Shown here piece by piece: positions 35,925 to 48,600 of a stretch of 64,000 nucleotides of DNA. The stretch spans positions 77,580,445-77,644,444 of the forward strand of contig OY744523.1 in NCBI GenBank assembly GCA_963556195.1. The letters are read 5' to 3'. A program made the translations under genes and the position numbers. The notes under the pieces were generated by a model. The model saw nothing but the letters and a program-made list of their open reading frames with translations. It ran no database searches and was not told the origin of the DNA. Within the stretch, counting starts at the first letter, position 1. Each line of letters begins with the position of its first letter. The stretch is from Sepiola atlantica (taxonomy: Eukaryota > Mollusca > Cephalopoda > Sepiida > Sepiolidae).

Positions 35925-36611
35925 TATAACATACATACACACATGCACATACATACATAGATCGACTCATGCATACATATAGATTCAGAAATCCACATCC
36001 ACTCACACATATACATACATACAAACACATACAGCCCATGGATCAATTTCCTTTTCACTTGATTAGTTCAGCATAATATATGACAATATATATATTCATA
36101 TATGTGCTTCTTTTGACATTATTCTAACGGTTTTTGAATTAACTAGTTCTAAACATGTGTGCAGACTTACATTCATGTGTATGCATCACAATAGAATGCA
36201 CCTCCATCAATACCTACTCACATATACATACATGTGTAAATGCTTATACTACTAATATTTTACTTATACACTCACATACTGGTATAGCATATACATATTT
36301 ATATATAAAAATACCTACCCACGCATATGGACATGTTCATACAGCAATTACATAACTACACACAGTGACATATAAATATGCCCATTAACCCACGCATACG
36401 TACACACGAAATAAATATAAAAATAAAAATATAAAAATATACAACTTTTACACCTGTACAAACATATCCATACATATAAGATATTAGTTCAAGTATACAT
36501 ATACATATGTACGCATACATTTGGACCTATTTGAGCCTTGTTTGCCTACATTTATTAACTATAATACACATACACGCATGTATACATATATACATATACA
36601 CACATACGTAT

Positions 36612-36657
<46 letters not shown>

Positions 36658-37030
36658 GTGCACACTCACATACCGATACATACACACACATACACATACA
36701 TGCATACACCCACATACACACATATACATACATATACACCACTACATATGTATGTATGTTATATATGTATATATAACATACATACACATACACACATATA
36801 TATACATTTACACCATTACAGATACATGCACATATACATACACACATAACATAAATATACATAAAATCATTATATATGCATGCAGACACATACACACACA
36901 TACACATGTGTATACAGACATTTGTATGCATGTACACACACATACATATGTACATATTGATATTTCTATAAATAAAAAGTGCTTATATCATTCATTATTG
37001 CTCCTATCTATCTCAGTTCAATTTGTTTTA
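35350..37030 (-). mobile_element. hammerhead-bearing repeat, left inverted copy
   Basis: Read on the minus strand, this copy matches the plus-strand copy at 37555-38035 in several blocks: 35350-35660 with 37750-38030, about 36310-36420 with 37620-37745, and about 36985-37030 with 37555-37595. Between blocks it holds extra sequence, including ACATA-rich DNA with (TA)n at 35886-35917 and 36618-36654, so the right copy is internally shortened or this one is expanded. It has no protein domain. Inverted, partial pairs of this kind are known for Penelope-like elements, but no RT links this repeat to that class. Confidence 0.78.
35373..35438 (-). ncRNA. type I hammerhead ribozyme, minus strand
   Basis: On the minus strand: stem I TTGGT (complement of 35434-35438) with ACCAA (complement of 35373-35377); core CTGAAGA (complement of 35427-35433); stem II GGTTGACT with AGT-A-CAACC; core GAAA; stem III CATG with CATATG around a short loop; cleavage triplet GTA. 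All invariant core positions of a hammerhead (CTGANGA and GAAA) are present. It differs from the plus-strand copy at 37934-37999 only in the stem II loop. Confidence 0.88.
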
Positions 37031-37039
37031 ATTTATACC

Positions 37040-37554
37040 TGCTCTAGTATTAGTACAAGGAACTTACAAGATAAGTACCATAAAGGCAAGCAAACAAATT
37101 AAATACAGCGTATGTAATTGCAATAGTTATTCTATATATAAACAAGTGATACTTATGAGGAAGTATCAAAATCATATCATTATAGGGTGATGTGTAGTGA
37201 TTATGGATGATATCGATTACTTAATGTCAAAAATATAAAGATATCAGAATTTAAATAAATAAATGAATTAATTAAATTAAAAAAATGAAAAAAAAAAAAA
37301 AAAAAAAAATAAAATAAATAAAAATATCAAAAAATAATAAAATAATAAAAAATAAAAAATAAATAAATAAATAATTGTTTTAAAAAATAAAGAAAGATAA
37401 AAGATTGAGTAGGCCTTATACTAACAATGAAAAAAATAATAAAATAAAAATAAAGAACGATAAAAAATTGAATAGGCCTTATACTAACAATGAAGTAAAA
37501 GTCAATAAAGTCAAAATTATAATTAAATTACAATGTGACGTAATAGTGGTTATT
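37040..37554. repeat. A-rich low-complexity spacer between inverted copies
   Basis: Contains a poly-A run at 37288-37310, AAAATAA repeats and two copies of a unit of about 65 bp with TAGGCCTTATACTAACAATGA near 37410 and 37475. Confidence 0.75.
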
Positions 37555-38035
37555 CATGAATTGAACTGAGATAGATAGGAGCAATAATGAATGATATAAT
37601 ATGTATGTGTGTGTGTGCATGCATACACATTTATTTCGTGTGTACGTATGCGTAGGTTAATGGGCATATTTATATGTCACTGTGTGTAGTTATGTATGTG
37701 TTGTATGAACATGTCCATATATGTGGGTAGGTATTTTTATCTAGACATATGTATAATAAAAAATAAAGAAGAAAGAAATAGAAGGAACAGTAGGTAATAA
37801 AAATGATTAAAAAGATAGAAACTAATTGAAAGAGTTAACAAGTAAAGAATGTAATCCGATACTGAGCTTGACCGGGGAAAAAGATTTACTTAATGGGAAC
37901 GCTTTCCAAATTCATCTCACTTCATTGTCTCCTTTGGTCTGAAGAGGTTGACTCTCTGTGAATAGTACAACCGAAACATGTATGCACATATGTAACCAAT
38001 AATGTTTGTATAAATAAAAATGTATACTAAAGAAC
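37555..38035 (+). mobile_element. hammerhead-bearing repeat, right copy
   Basis: Plus-strand copy of the repeat described at 35350-37030, shorter internally. It ends with GTATAAATAAAAAT after the ribozyme, but here the (TA)n tract lies about 80 bases further on. Confidence 0.78.
37934..37999 (+). ncRNA. type I hammerhead ribozyme, plus strand
   Basis: Stem I TTGGT (37934-37938) pairs with ACCAA (37995-37999). The core CTGAAGA (37939-37945) is followed by stem II GGTTG (37946-37950) with CAACC (37968-37972), extended by ACT and AGT. GAAA is at 37973-37976. Stem III starts with C at 37977 and closes at G 37992, followed by T 37993 and A 37994, giving a GTA cleavage triplet. Every invariant core position is met. 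Self-cleavage is inferred from structure only. Confidence 0.9.
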
Positions 38036-38114
38036 AGCTATTGTTATTGAGCACGTTTTATAAACACTGAAGTTTCAACGGATTTACGTCTACAGAAACT
38101 AATACAATACGTGT

Positions 38115-38117
<3 letters not shown>

Positions 38118-38164
<47 letters not shown>
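38118..38164. repeat. (TA)n microsatellite
   Basis: TA tract of about 47 bp. Confidence 0.93.
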
Positions 38165-38169
<5 letters not shown>

Positions 38170-39500
38170 TAGCAAAACATACCCGCCCACCGAGCAGCAA
38201 TTAATTGGGAGGAGGGGGGAGGGTTAATTAAAAAAACAATTTTTTCCACAGAATCCATAATTTTAATAAATTTTGGTGAATTTGTAGATTACCATCCTCA
38301 GCTAAAGTATCGCCCCCCCCCCTTAAAATGAGATTCTTTTTAGGGTAATTCTAGATTGTTAGGGCAGTCAATATGTTTTTAACACGAACTCTAAGTTTGA
38401 CTGGCAAAGTCGTAAAACCACATGCAATCGCCACAAAAATGTCTCCTCTCCATAGAAAAAAAAATAACGAACAGAAGTCATCTTCAATGGTAAAAAAATG
38501 GTAAACTACCATAAAACCCTAGAATGGCATGAAAATAGAGGATTATTTCACGTTAAATTTATATGCAAAACTGATTTCCCATTCTAAATTCTAAAATACT
38601 TTTTGTTGTTTCTCTTTCGGTCAGATTTTTAAGGGTATTCATATGTAATCACCTGAAAAAGTTGTATCTCATTTTATCGAAAGTGGGGTTGGGCGGTGTG
38701 CGAGTGTCTACAAATAATATCTGAACTTTCAATATTTTTTTCATGCCATAAAAATAAGATATTTGATTTAGTTGAATCATTTTAAAGTTGTTTATTTAAT
38801 GTTCACCGGAAAGGTAAAAACAACTAAAATCAATTGAGTAAAATTAAAATAAAAAAGGACGTATAGTAACAAAAAAATATAAGATTTTAAAAAATTAAAT
38901 ATGGGTAAATTTGCAGATAAACGCCCTCCATTAATGCCTCACCACTCCGAAAAAATGACATTCTGCTGTTTAGAGCGATTACATGTTCACACCATGGAAA
39001 AGGGAAAGAAAGAAAAACAAATATTTTAGAATTTAGAGTGAGGGATCAGTTATATATATATTTAACATAAAATGTTCCCACATTTCCGGGCCATTGTATT
39101 TTTTAGGGATGTTAACAAAAATATTTTACCACTAACACTAAGTCCGAGTGGCAGGGTCATAAAACCACACGTAATCTCCTAAAGAAAATGCATCGGATTT
39201 AACTCCCATCACAAAAATGAATTTAGCTAACTGCCCTAAAACTAGACCGAAAAATTGAATTTACATACGAAAATTTTTCTCACTTTAAATTATAAAATAA
39301 TTGTTTTTTTTCTTTTCTTCATCAAGAAAAGTTTTTGTTTTTTTAGGGGGGGAATTAGCAGAGGATTTGTATCTACAATCATACCAAAATATAAATCTCT
39401 ATTTATTTTCATAATCTGGACAAATCACAGTGCTACTAAACTTTTGTTTTTATTTGTCAATGAGAATACTGAAAAGGTCTTTGTAAACATTCAAATATAG
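38165..39500. repeat. diverged direct duplication, offset about 757 bp
   Basis: Two blocks (about 38230-38780 and 38895-39500) align with many differences. An anchor is CTAAGTTTGACTGGCAAAG at 38391 versus CTAAGTCCGAGTGGCAGGG at 39148, each followed by TCNTAAAACCACA. No coding content. Confidence 0.6.
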
Positions 39501-40550
39501 GTTTGTTGTTAAAATTTATAAATTAGGCATTAACTTAATTAATAAAAAAGTGATTTATTTTTCTCGGAAAATGTAAAAACTGCAAAACGAGGGCGAGAGA
39601 AAGGGGCAGAGAGAGAAAGCGAGTGAGACAACTACACACTCCCTCACACTCTTCCTTTCTCTTCTCGTTTTTGCCTTGCTTGTAGCAAGGCACAAGCTTC
39701 GGTAAGGTCGTCATTGAGCACATGAAGTGAAAACTTAAGGTAATTAGTTTTTTTCCTGATTTATTTATTAATTACTAGCAATATAGACGAAACTATTGGA
39801 TATAGATAGCAAACATAAGCCAATGCAATTCCAAATTAATAATACTAAACATTAATCAATAATGAATGGTTTTAAAAATAGTTATGCTAATTAGGCAGTC
39901 AAAAGATGATCTCTTAATCTTTTATCTCCACTATATATACAGAATATCAAGATTTTATGTTGTATTATTGATTTAAATAACAGTAACCGTTTTGATTATA
40001 ATATAGGAGTTATGAATGAAAAAAACGTTCGCATTTATTCCTTTAGATATATATAGGTATATATATATAACAAAAAAACTTATATATATTCTCTTATTTT
40101 TATATATTACACTCATCTGAAAAATATAAGACTAGTGTCACAAGCAATTTACTTCAATTCCAAGCAAGAAACTCTCCCTTTTAAAGTGATCCCCACCTGA
40201 GTCTAATGCACTTAGCTATCCTTCTCTGCAACACTTCTCTACACTGCTGAGTAAATTTTATTTTTTCCATTTTAAATGTTTTTTTTTTACTTTTAGAATT
40301 ATCAATCAGATCGAGTCACTACATGGCATAATCCCTTCACAATTGAAAAATAATAGTAAACAAAATAGATAACCAGTAGTTTTATCCATTTCATTCATCA
40401 TTTTCAATCCTCTCATAATATTCCTCATCATTAAACTGACAATCCATCTTTGTGATTAACTCTTACCCTCAAGTGGTTAACCCTTACCCTCAAGTGGTGA
40501 TTAATGAGTCACTTGTAAAAGAAAATACCCTTCTGTTTATATATTATGTG
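39501..40550. other. AT-rich DNA, no gene seen
   Basis: Includes a GAGA-rich stretch at 39585-39665 and otherwise nothing recognised. Confidence 0.5.
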
Positions 40551-40770
40551 CTAACCCCAACCCTAACCTTAACCTTAAACCCTAACCCCAACGCTAAACC
40601 CTAATCCTAACCCCTAACCCTAACCATAGCCCTAAACCTTAACCGTAACCCTAAACTCTAACCCTAACCCCTAACCCTAACCATAACTCTAAACCCTAAC
40701 CTTAACCCTAACCTTAACCCTAAAACCTAACCCTAACCCTAACCCCTAACCCCTAACCCCTAACCCTAAG
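40551..40770. repeat. degenerate interstitial telomere-like array (CCCTAA)n
   Basis: About 220 bases of CCCTAA, CCTAAC and close variants (CTTAAC, CCCCAAC, CCATAG). The animal telomere repeat read on this strand would be CCCTAA. Frequent variants show it is not a young telomere end. Confidence 0.85.
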
Positions 40771-41649
40771 CATAGCTCTAAAAAGATTTTACATAGGGGG
40801 CACAAGTACCGATTTTAAGGCCAGGTACACAAACCACACATTTTCCATTTAACAACTCATATAATAATAAAATAGGAACTTCACTATCCAAGTACATTAA
40901 ATTCCTAAAAGATGAAAATATAGGTCCTGTTGTTAAATGGATCATTTTGAAAGAGTCCTCGTAACCCACACTACATTACCCCACTTGTTTTCTCTGTCTT
41001 AGCGAAAAGTTGGCCATTGTTATGTTCCCTGATAAGAGTTGCTTACTAAGTCAACGAGATGCGATAGGTTTTAACTGTAGGCACTTCAAACGACTTACTC
41101 TAGATAAGTTTGTGAACAATCTAGAAAATTTAACATAAATAACTTAACTATATAGTACAAAAATGAGTGTACCTCCAGATGGGTATAATTTATTACAAAG
41201 GGTATAATCCAAGTAAACAAATAAAATTAAGAGATCAAGGTTTTATTAAAAGACTAGACCACCCGTGACCCGTTGGGTCAGTTTGTTATATTAGCTATGG
41301 AATTCATGTATGAGCGTGACACTTGTGGCATAAAGAAAATAGTTTTTTTTTACATAACAGAAGCATTTCTATGAAAGTATATTAAAATGAAAAAAGAATA
41401 TAGATTTCTATGAGTCGTTCTGTTTATTATAATTGTTTTGTTTTTTTAAATTACAGTTACTGAATTATAAGTGGTTGGTTAGGGCGATTTGAGAAAGGAA
41501 GGGGGTACAGCCGTGGCCACCGAGAGACAGCAGGCTTTCTCGCGTACGTAACGAAAACAGACGGAGTAGGAGTGGTGAAATCTATGAGAGGGAAAGTGGG
41601 AGGTGGTTTCGTTCACCGACCGCTCGTATGGCTGATATTAATAATGAGT
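40771..41649. other. AT-rich DNA, no gene seen
   Basis: No coding content. A motif near 41262-41285 matches, in inverted orientation, the sequence before the (TA)n tract at 3742. Confidence 0.5.
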
Positions 41650-41792
41650 GTTGTTTTTTTGTTCGTTTGTTTTTGTTTTTTAAAGGGGGGTGTTTTTTGA
41701 AACTGCGACAGACTTTACGAAGTCTTCCCGTTGAATGTTTTTAGCCGTGAAGAAAACAAAAAAACTATTTGATGAAATTAAATGAAATTGTT
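41650..41792 (+). repeat. dispersed repeat, copy 1 of 2
   Basis: Contains AACTGCGACAGACTTTACG and CTATTTGATGAAATTAAATG. A second copy lies at 43919-44054. Confidence 0.8.
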
Positions 41793-42061
41793 TATATTAA
41801 AAGACTAAAACAAACATTGCTAAAACTCTCAGTATTATAAGGTCAGGATCAAGGACAATGAAGCAGTCCTGGGAAAAGAGTGGCGCCCTCCCCTACATCT
41901 TGGGTTAGTTGATAATGTAAAGAGATCCTCTACTGTAATCGGGCAATTTAGCCTTTTATAAAGTCTGAAATTAGCGACCACCTCACCTAAAATAAGCGAA
42001 CGCCATTTTTGTTTGACGAATTTGACAATATAACTAAATAAATATTTGAAATAAAAAAAAT

Positions 42062-42720
42062 TAATTTCTCAGATGTTAACCATACAATATCATTGCCCTT
42101 GTCTTATTTTTACGTCTCTATTTGGTACTTTGTTACATGGGGACCCGGGCTAACTTTGACCCTGACCCTAACTTTAACCCTAACCCCCAATGACCCTGAA
42201 CTTTATAGGTAACCCTACCCCCCTCCCTAACCCTAACGACGGGGTCAAAGTTAGCGCGGGTCCCAATCTAACGAAGCACCATCTATTTGTTAGTAAGTTA
42301 CGCTTGTTTTATTATGAGCACCCCCCCGGATAAGAGTGAAATATTTTGAAAAAATTAATAATTTGCCTTCCAATAACGCGTGTACGATGGACACTCTACT
42401 AAAAAGGGTTGATATACCGTAAAAACTGGTAGGCTTCCGATAGTAAACGAAATTATACTTGTTACTTTTTTTTTCGATTAGATTTTCTTTTTTATTTTGC
42501 TTTGAATCACGACTTTCCTCACTTTCGTTTTTGTTAAATATTTTTTTTTTTACTTTTTGCGATTTATTTATTTGTTTTTATTGCGTTTTCACTTTTCAAT
42601 TACGTTTATTCTCTCTCTCTCTCTCTCTTTCTTTATCTTCTCCCTCTATCTCTCTCTTACGAACACAAACTTTCTCTTTCTTTCGTACGCGCTCTCTGTG
42701 TTTCACTGAAAAAAAAAAGG
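42062..42720 (+). repeat. segmental duplication, left block
   Basis: Matches 42985-43350 in order: TTTCTCAGATGTTAACNATAC, then a MITE-like element, then GCGATTTATTTATTTG, a CT-rich tract and TGTTTCACTGA. The right block lacks part of the middle. Confidence 0.78.
42124..42280. mobile_element. MITE-like element with telomere-like interior, copy 1
   Basis: Imperfect terminal inverted repeats of about 40 bp: GGTACTTTGTTACATGGGGA at the left against the complement of ACGAAGCACC at the right, continuing through GCTAACTTTGACC. The interior consists of CCCTAA-type and CCCTGA-type units. No transposase, so it would be non-autonomous. Confidence 0.65.
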
Positions 42721-42984
42721 AATTCCACAGTGTTTTCTACATCAATTTGTATAATTTACTGTTAATAAAATTATCCGGTGGCTAGAAATATGCACATATC
42801 TTACTCACCAAAATTTTGCGTGACGGGATGGAAGTATATATATTTATTATATTACTCGGTTGTCGGGGTAAAAGCTGTCTCTTCAGCAATCACTATCGGT
42901 CGCGACTCCCCTCCCCCGTTGTCAGGGGCAAAAGTAAATACTAAATCTTATTAAATGAGAGTGTCAGATCGTGACACAAAATAA

Positions 42985-43350
42985 GAAACTTAACTTCTCA
43001 GATGTTAACTATACAATATCATTGTCATTGTCTTATTTTTTACTATCTCTATTTGGTAGTTTGTTACATTGGGACCTGGGCTAACTTTGGCCCTGACCCT
43101 AATTTTAACCCTAACCCCCAATGACCCTGAACTTTATAGCTAACCCTAACCCCTCACTGACCCTAACCCTAACGACGGGGTCAAAGTTAGCGCGGGTCCT
43201 AATGTAACAAATCACCTTCTATTTGTTAGTAAGAGACTTTTTGCGATTTATTTATTTGTTTTTATTGCGTTTTCACTCTTTCTCTATCCCCCCCCCTCCA
43301 TCTCTTACGAACACACACTCTCTCTTTCTTTCGACCACGGTGTTTCACTG
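42985..43350 (+). repeat. segmental duplication, right block
   Basis: Counterpart of 42062-42720. Confidence 0.78.
43055..43216. mobile_element. MITE-like element with telomere-like interior, copy 2
   Basis: Same structure as copy 1. The termini GGTAGTTTGTTACATTGGGA and the complement of TAATGTAACAAATCACC pair better than in copy 1. Confidence 0.65.
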
Positions 43351-43711
43351 AGAAAAAAAAACAAAACAAAACAAACATTGCTTATTGTCCGTTCAAAACA
43401 TTTAAAAAATAAATACTGGTTCCTTACCATCCAAAAATAATAAATAAATGTTTTAACACTTTAAGAAGTGGTGCAAATAAAAAATAAATACTTAGTTCAA
43501 ACTATCATTGAAAAAAAAAACATTGCTTAACGTCCGTTCAAAAACAACAACAACAAAAAATAATAGACATGCCCTAAAAACGTCAAAATAAAAAACAAAA
43601 AATAGTTTTAAGTTTTAAGCAACACAAAAAAGTACTTTTTGACCGGGTGATTAAAAAAAATGTATTATTTCTTCCCCTTCCGCTCGAAATGTAGAAGAAA
43701 AAATATTAGCG

Positions 43712-43788
43712 GCTGGTTGGGATCGAACTATAAACCAGTCGGGCCAAAGACAAAAATACTACGTCGCTTACCGTTGCGCTAAAGGGAA
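43712..43788 (-). tRNA. tRNA-like sequence, probably a SINE head
   Basis: On the minus strand an A-box-like TAGCGCAACGGTAAGCG (complement of about 43765-43781) precedes a B-box TAGTTCGATCCC (complement of 43719-43730) by a normal distance. No reliable anticodon or acceptor stem, so it is tRNA-derived. Confidence 0.55.
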
Positions 43789-43918
43789 ATAATTAAAATA
43801 CGATGCAGAAATTAGGCTAATTAAATGTTATTAATAATCTAGGTGCGGCACGCATGCGCAGAGCGTTTGCTGGAAGCGTGACACACGTACGTACACCTTA
43901 GCGTATTAATATATAGAT

Positions 43919-44054
43919 TGTTGTTGTTTTGTTTGTTTGTTTTTGTTTTTTAAAAGGGTTTGAAACTGCGACAGACTTTACGAAGTGCTCCCGTTGAATG
44001 TTTTTAGCCGTCAAGTAAACAAAAAAACTATTTGATGAAATTAAATGAAATTGT
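43919..44054 (+). repeat. dispersed repeat, copy 2 of 2
   Basis: Counterpart of 41650-41792, lacking the G run. Confidence 0.8.
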
Positions 44055-44384
44055 TTTATATTTAAAGCGATATAAACATTTCCAGAATGAAAAATTGCAT
44101 GCGTTCGTTAATAAAAGGAGTTCAACGGAATTAGAATAACAGATTGGAAGACGATGCTATTTACGCATGCGCAACCGGATGTTGAAAACCGGAAAGCTGA
44201 AAGCTGATTGCAAACATACAAGACCCATAGACTTTTAGTAGTATATAGATTAACAATTAATAATAGAATTTGAATTATGTATAAGCCCTCAACTTTTGCT
44301 TTTAGTAAAGGCAAACTTCAAGAAAAATAGGTTATAATATTAAAGGTATAAATCAAGACCTAGAGTTGCCGTTCTTATTGCGGC

Positions 44385-45160
<776 letters not shown>

Positions 45161-45455
45161 TTTACCGGTAGGACCTGTACTTATACAGAATATTTCAATG
45201 CTAAACCGCAATTTACTGGTCCATTACTGGTCCATTACGCCGAGATAAAATTGGTAGTAGTGGACAACTAAAATTTTTATGACATCAAGACATTTATTAA
45301 TATTGTATAATATATATTTGATATATATGATCAAAATTATCAGACGACGATCCAAAAGCTTGTGTGTTTTAGTTCTACTTAATTGTTTAGATTTAGTGTA
45401 CGATATAATTGTAAATATATACTAGTCTTAAGTCCTCCGCGCGCCCTTTCTATAG

Positions 45456-45457
<2 letters not shown>

Positions 45458-45501
<44 letters not shown>
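45458..45501. repeat. (TA)n microsatellite
   Basis: TA tract of about 44 bp. Confidence 0.93.
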
Positions 45502-45505
<4 letters not shown>

Positions 45506-45793
45506 TTCTCATTTTATTTATCTGTTAACTTTTTTATTTCATACACCCCCCCCCATGCTTGCTCGATCTAGAAGGCATCAGATTGAAAGCCACCCGAGTT
45601 GATATATGGGAGTGAAGTAAGTGCAAAGTCAGAGAGGCAGTTGACCATGACCTATATTTGTTTAACATGAAATTTGACTGCTTTAAATCTTCTCTTTTAT
45701 CCTGCTCTTTTTATTGGCACTCGGTTTCTGCTAGTGATTTTTCGAATGCAAGATTCTCAATTTTCACTTTTTATTTTTATTTTTATTTTTATT
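45502..45793. other. sequence upstream of decayed hammerhead, probably the same repeat
   Basis: No coding content. It leads into the TTTTTATTTTTATTTTTATT stretch before the ribozyme-like fold, and so may be the body of the repeat that ends at the (TA)n tract at 45875. Confidence 0.4.
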
Positions 45794-45848
45794 CAGTCTT
45801 TGAAAAGATGCTGTAGCATCGAAACGTTGGTTAATTGACGTAAGACTG
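45794..45848 (+). ncRNA. decayed hammerhead ribozyme
   Basis: Stem I is a perfect 6-bp pair, CAGTCT (45794-45799) with AGACTG (45843-45848). Stem II is GATGC (45807-45811), loop TGTA, GCATC (45816-45820). GAAA is at 45821-45824. Stem III pairs CGTT (45825-45828) with GACG (45837-45840), followed by T and A, giving a GTA cleavage triplet. The first core box reads TTGAAAA instead of CTGANGA: two changes at positions invariant in active hammerheads, so it is probably dead. Confidence 0.75.
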
Positions 45849-45866
45849 TAATACTGTTTATGTAAT

Positions 45867-45874
<8 letters not shown>

Positions 45875-45926
<52 letters not shown>
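45875..45926. repeat. (TA)n microsatellite
   Basis: TA tract about 27 bases after the decayed hammerhead. Confidence 0.93.
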
Positions 45927-45930
<4 letters not shown>

Positions 45931-47050
45931 TGTTTTATTGTTGTTTCCTATATGTTAATCCAATGAAAGTCCAGTTTTATAAAAAGTGCTCAATAATCAA
46001 TATATATATATAATAATAAAATATGTATAAATAAACTTACAGGATAAATATCGGTAGATGTATTCCTTAATTCATAGTCCCTGTATTTCGTAAGAACAGT
46101 GTGAATATTTTGTAAGAACGGCTTGTATATATGAGAAAGTTGAGTAGATGTATGTCCTTACACGGGGTGGGAGGATAAGAGTGTGTGTGCGTGTGGGTGT
46201 ATAGTATATGCGGTAGTATGTATGTAGATGTGTATATGTATGTATAGAGATGTGGAAACTTAGAGACACATTTTTAAATAGAAATATATGGATATTGACC
46301 AGTATATATGTTATATTGTATGAATGGGTGTGTATAAAACTGCAGGGTTCATTTAGCAACGTAATTCCAGGCTAACATACTTATGTGATTGTCTCTCTAT
46401 ATGTTTATTTATGTGAATAAATGTTTTTTGTATTTGCATTTAGGTTTAATTATTTGGTTTACATTTCTGGAAGTCTTCTTTTGGAATGTTATTCATCTCT
46501 GCCGTTGCATTCAACATTATCTCTTTTTTCGCACCCTCTCAACAGCAGCTGCACTCTGAGAAGTTTAGGGCCTGTCACAACGCTGGTCACTCTCCGCTGA
46601 TGTGTCACGATTTTTGAATGGTTGAACAACTCCTTAATTTGTGTTACACATCGCATCTTCTCCAAACACCTGCTGAATCTAACGCGACAGGAGAGATGAA
46701 CACCATTCCATATATACATATATATACAGATACCTCTCTCTCTCTTTCTCTATATATATATGACGGTACGAATGTTGTACTAATTTTTCTGTACCAAAAT
46801 ATATATATATATATATATATATGAACTCACCATGTTATCTTTGTCTAACTGAAAAACTTGAATTAATTAAATTTAGTGATAGAGGCAAACTTCTAAACAA
46901 AAAACAAGAAACCTCAATTAACTGTAGGCATAATAGATTACACCTTCTCAGTAATTCACTTTTAACCCTTCAAGCTAATACTATCTCATAAAAAAATTAA
47001 AAAACACTTTACCTATCCACTAACGGTAATTTGTCAACATAACTATCATT
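45927..47050. other. AT-rich DNA with GTAT-rich stretch and short (TA)n, no gene
   Basis: GT- and GTAT-rich at 46170-46250 and (TA)n at 46799-46822. No coding content recognised. Confidence 0.5.
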
Positions 47051-48314
47051 TTATACCATTCTAATTAATTATTATTGTTGTTGTTAGTATTATCTTTTAC
47101 AGTTTTTACTACAATTACTACTTATAGCCACCATTATATCTATTATTAGAATAACCACCTCTACTATTATTATTAGTTTTATAAATTAATTTCATTATTA
47201 CTTTTATTACTATTATTAATACTTCTATTATTCTTATTATTATCATTATCATTATTATTACAATTATTAAGATTATTATGGTTACCATTGTTATCATTAT
47301 TATGGCAATCACTATTATTTTTACTATTATTAATATTATTAATATTATTACAACAGATAATTTCTCTATTATAAAATAATTTATTTTTATTATCATATTT
47401 ACAACTACTATGATTTATATTAATTGCCATCTTCGTTATTTTTCTTTATCTTCTAATATTCCCTGATTATTTTTATCCAACTATTGCTTACTATTATAGA
47501 TTATTATTATTGATTATTATTATCATGGTTAATATTTTTAAATATTATTATTTGCCATTTCCGCACTATTATCGAGATTATTACTATTATTATTAATATT
47601 AATGTTCTTTTTACTATTATTATCATAATTATTATTGTTTGTAGCAGTAACAATGACAATATAACCATTTTTGTTATTATTATTGTCAATAATATTAATA
47701 TTACCATAGTAAGCGTCATCTGGCTTTTACTACTATTGTTATTATTAGTTTTAGTAGCAATGGTGGTATTACTATTAACGACAATGCCATTATTTATAAT
47801 TTGATTATTTTTATTATTTTATTATTACTGTTATTATTATCATTATTATTACTATTACTACCACTATTTGTATTATTTTTATTATTAATTTATAATAATA
47901 ATAATAGCCATATTAATAATAATGATCACAATGGTAACCACAATAATCATAACAATAGTTATAATGATAATAAAAAATAATAATTTTTTAATATCATTAT
48001 AACTATTGTTATGATTATTGTGGTTACCATTGTGATCATTATTATTAATATGGCTATTATTATTATTACCATTTTTAATATTATCAGTATTATTGCAATT
48101 ACTTATTCTACTATTATTAATAAAATTATTCATATTACCATATTTACGACCATTATGATTAATACGACTGCTAACTACTTCTATATTATTAATTTTATTA
48201 TTTACTATTACCTTCTAATATTTCCTGATTATTTTATTTTTTACCTGACTATTACTTTTTTTATTGATTATTATTGATTATTATTGATTGCTATTATTGT
48301 TCTTCTTCTTCTTA

Positions 48315-48388
<74 letters not shown>

Positions 48389-48486
48389 GTTATTATTTAT
48401 ACTTAACAATGGTGGCATTTAGTACTTTTAAATTATTACCGATATTATTATTATTATTATTATTACTATTATTTTATATTATTTTA

Positions 48487-48561
<75 letters not shown>

Positions 48562-48600
48562 ATTATTATTATTATTATTATTATTACCACTAATTATGTA
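47051..48600. repeat. degenerate (ATT)n region
   Basis: ATT triplets with substitutions (ACT, GTT, ATC), and perfect (ATT)n cores at 48316-48388 and 48487-48586. Open frames here encode runs of Ile, Tyr or Asn and follow from the repeat. Confidence 0.9.
47893..48068. repeat. 77-bp perfect inverted repeat, 22-bp loop
   Basis: The arms 47893-47969 and 47992-48068 are exact reverse complements. They contain non-trivial sequence such as GATCACAATGGTAACCACAA and its complement, so the match is not only due to the ATT repeat. Confidence 0.93.

Noticed and set aside
35685..37102. Tyr/Ile/His-rich open frames on both strands
   Set aside because: They come from ACATA- and TA-rich low-complexity DNA within the hammerhead-bearing repeat.
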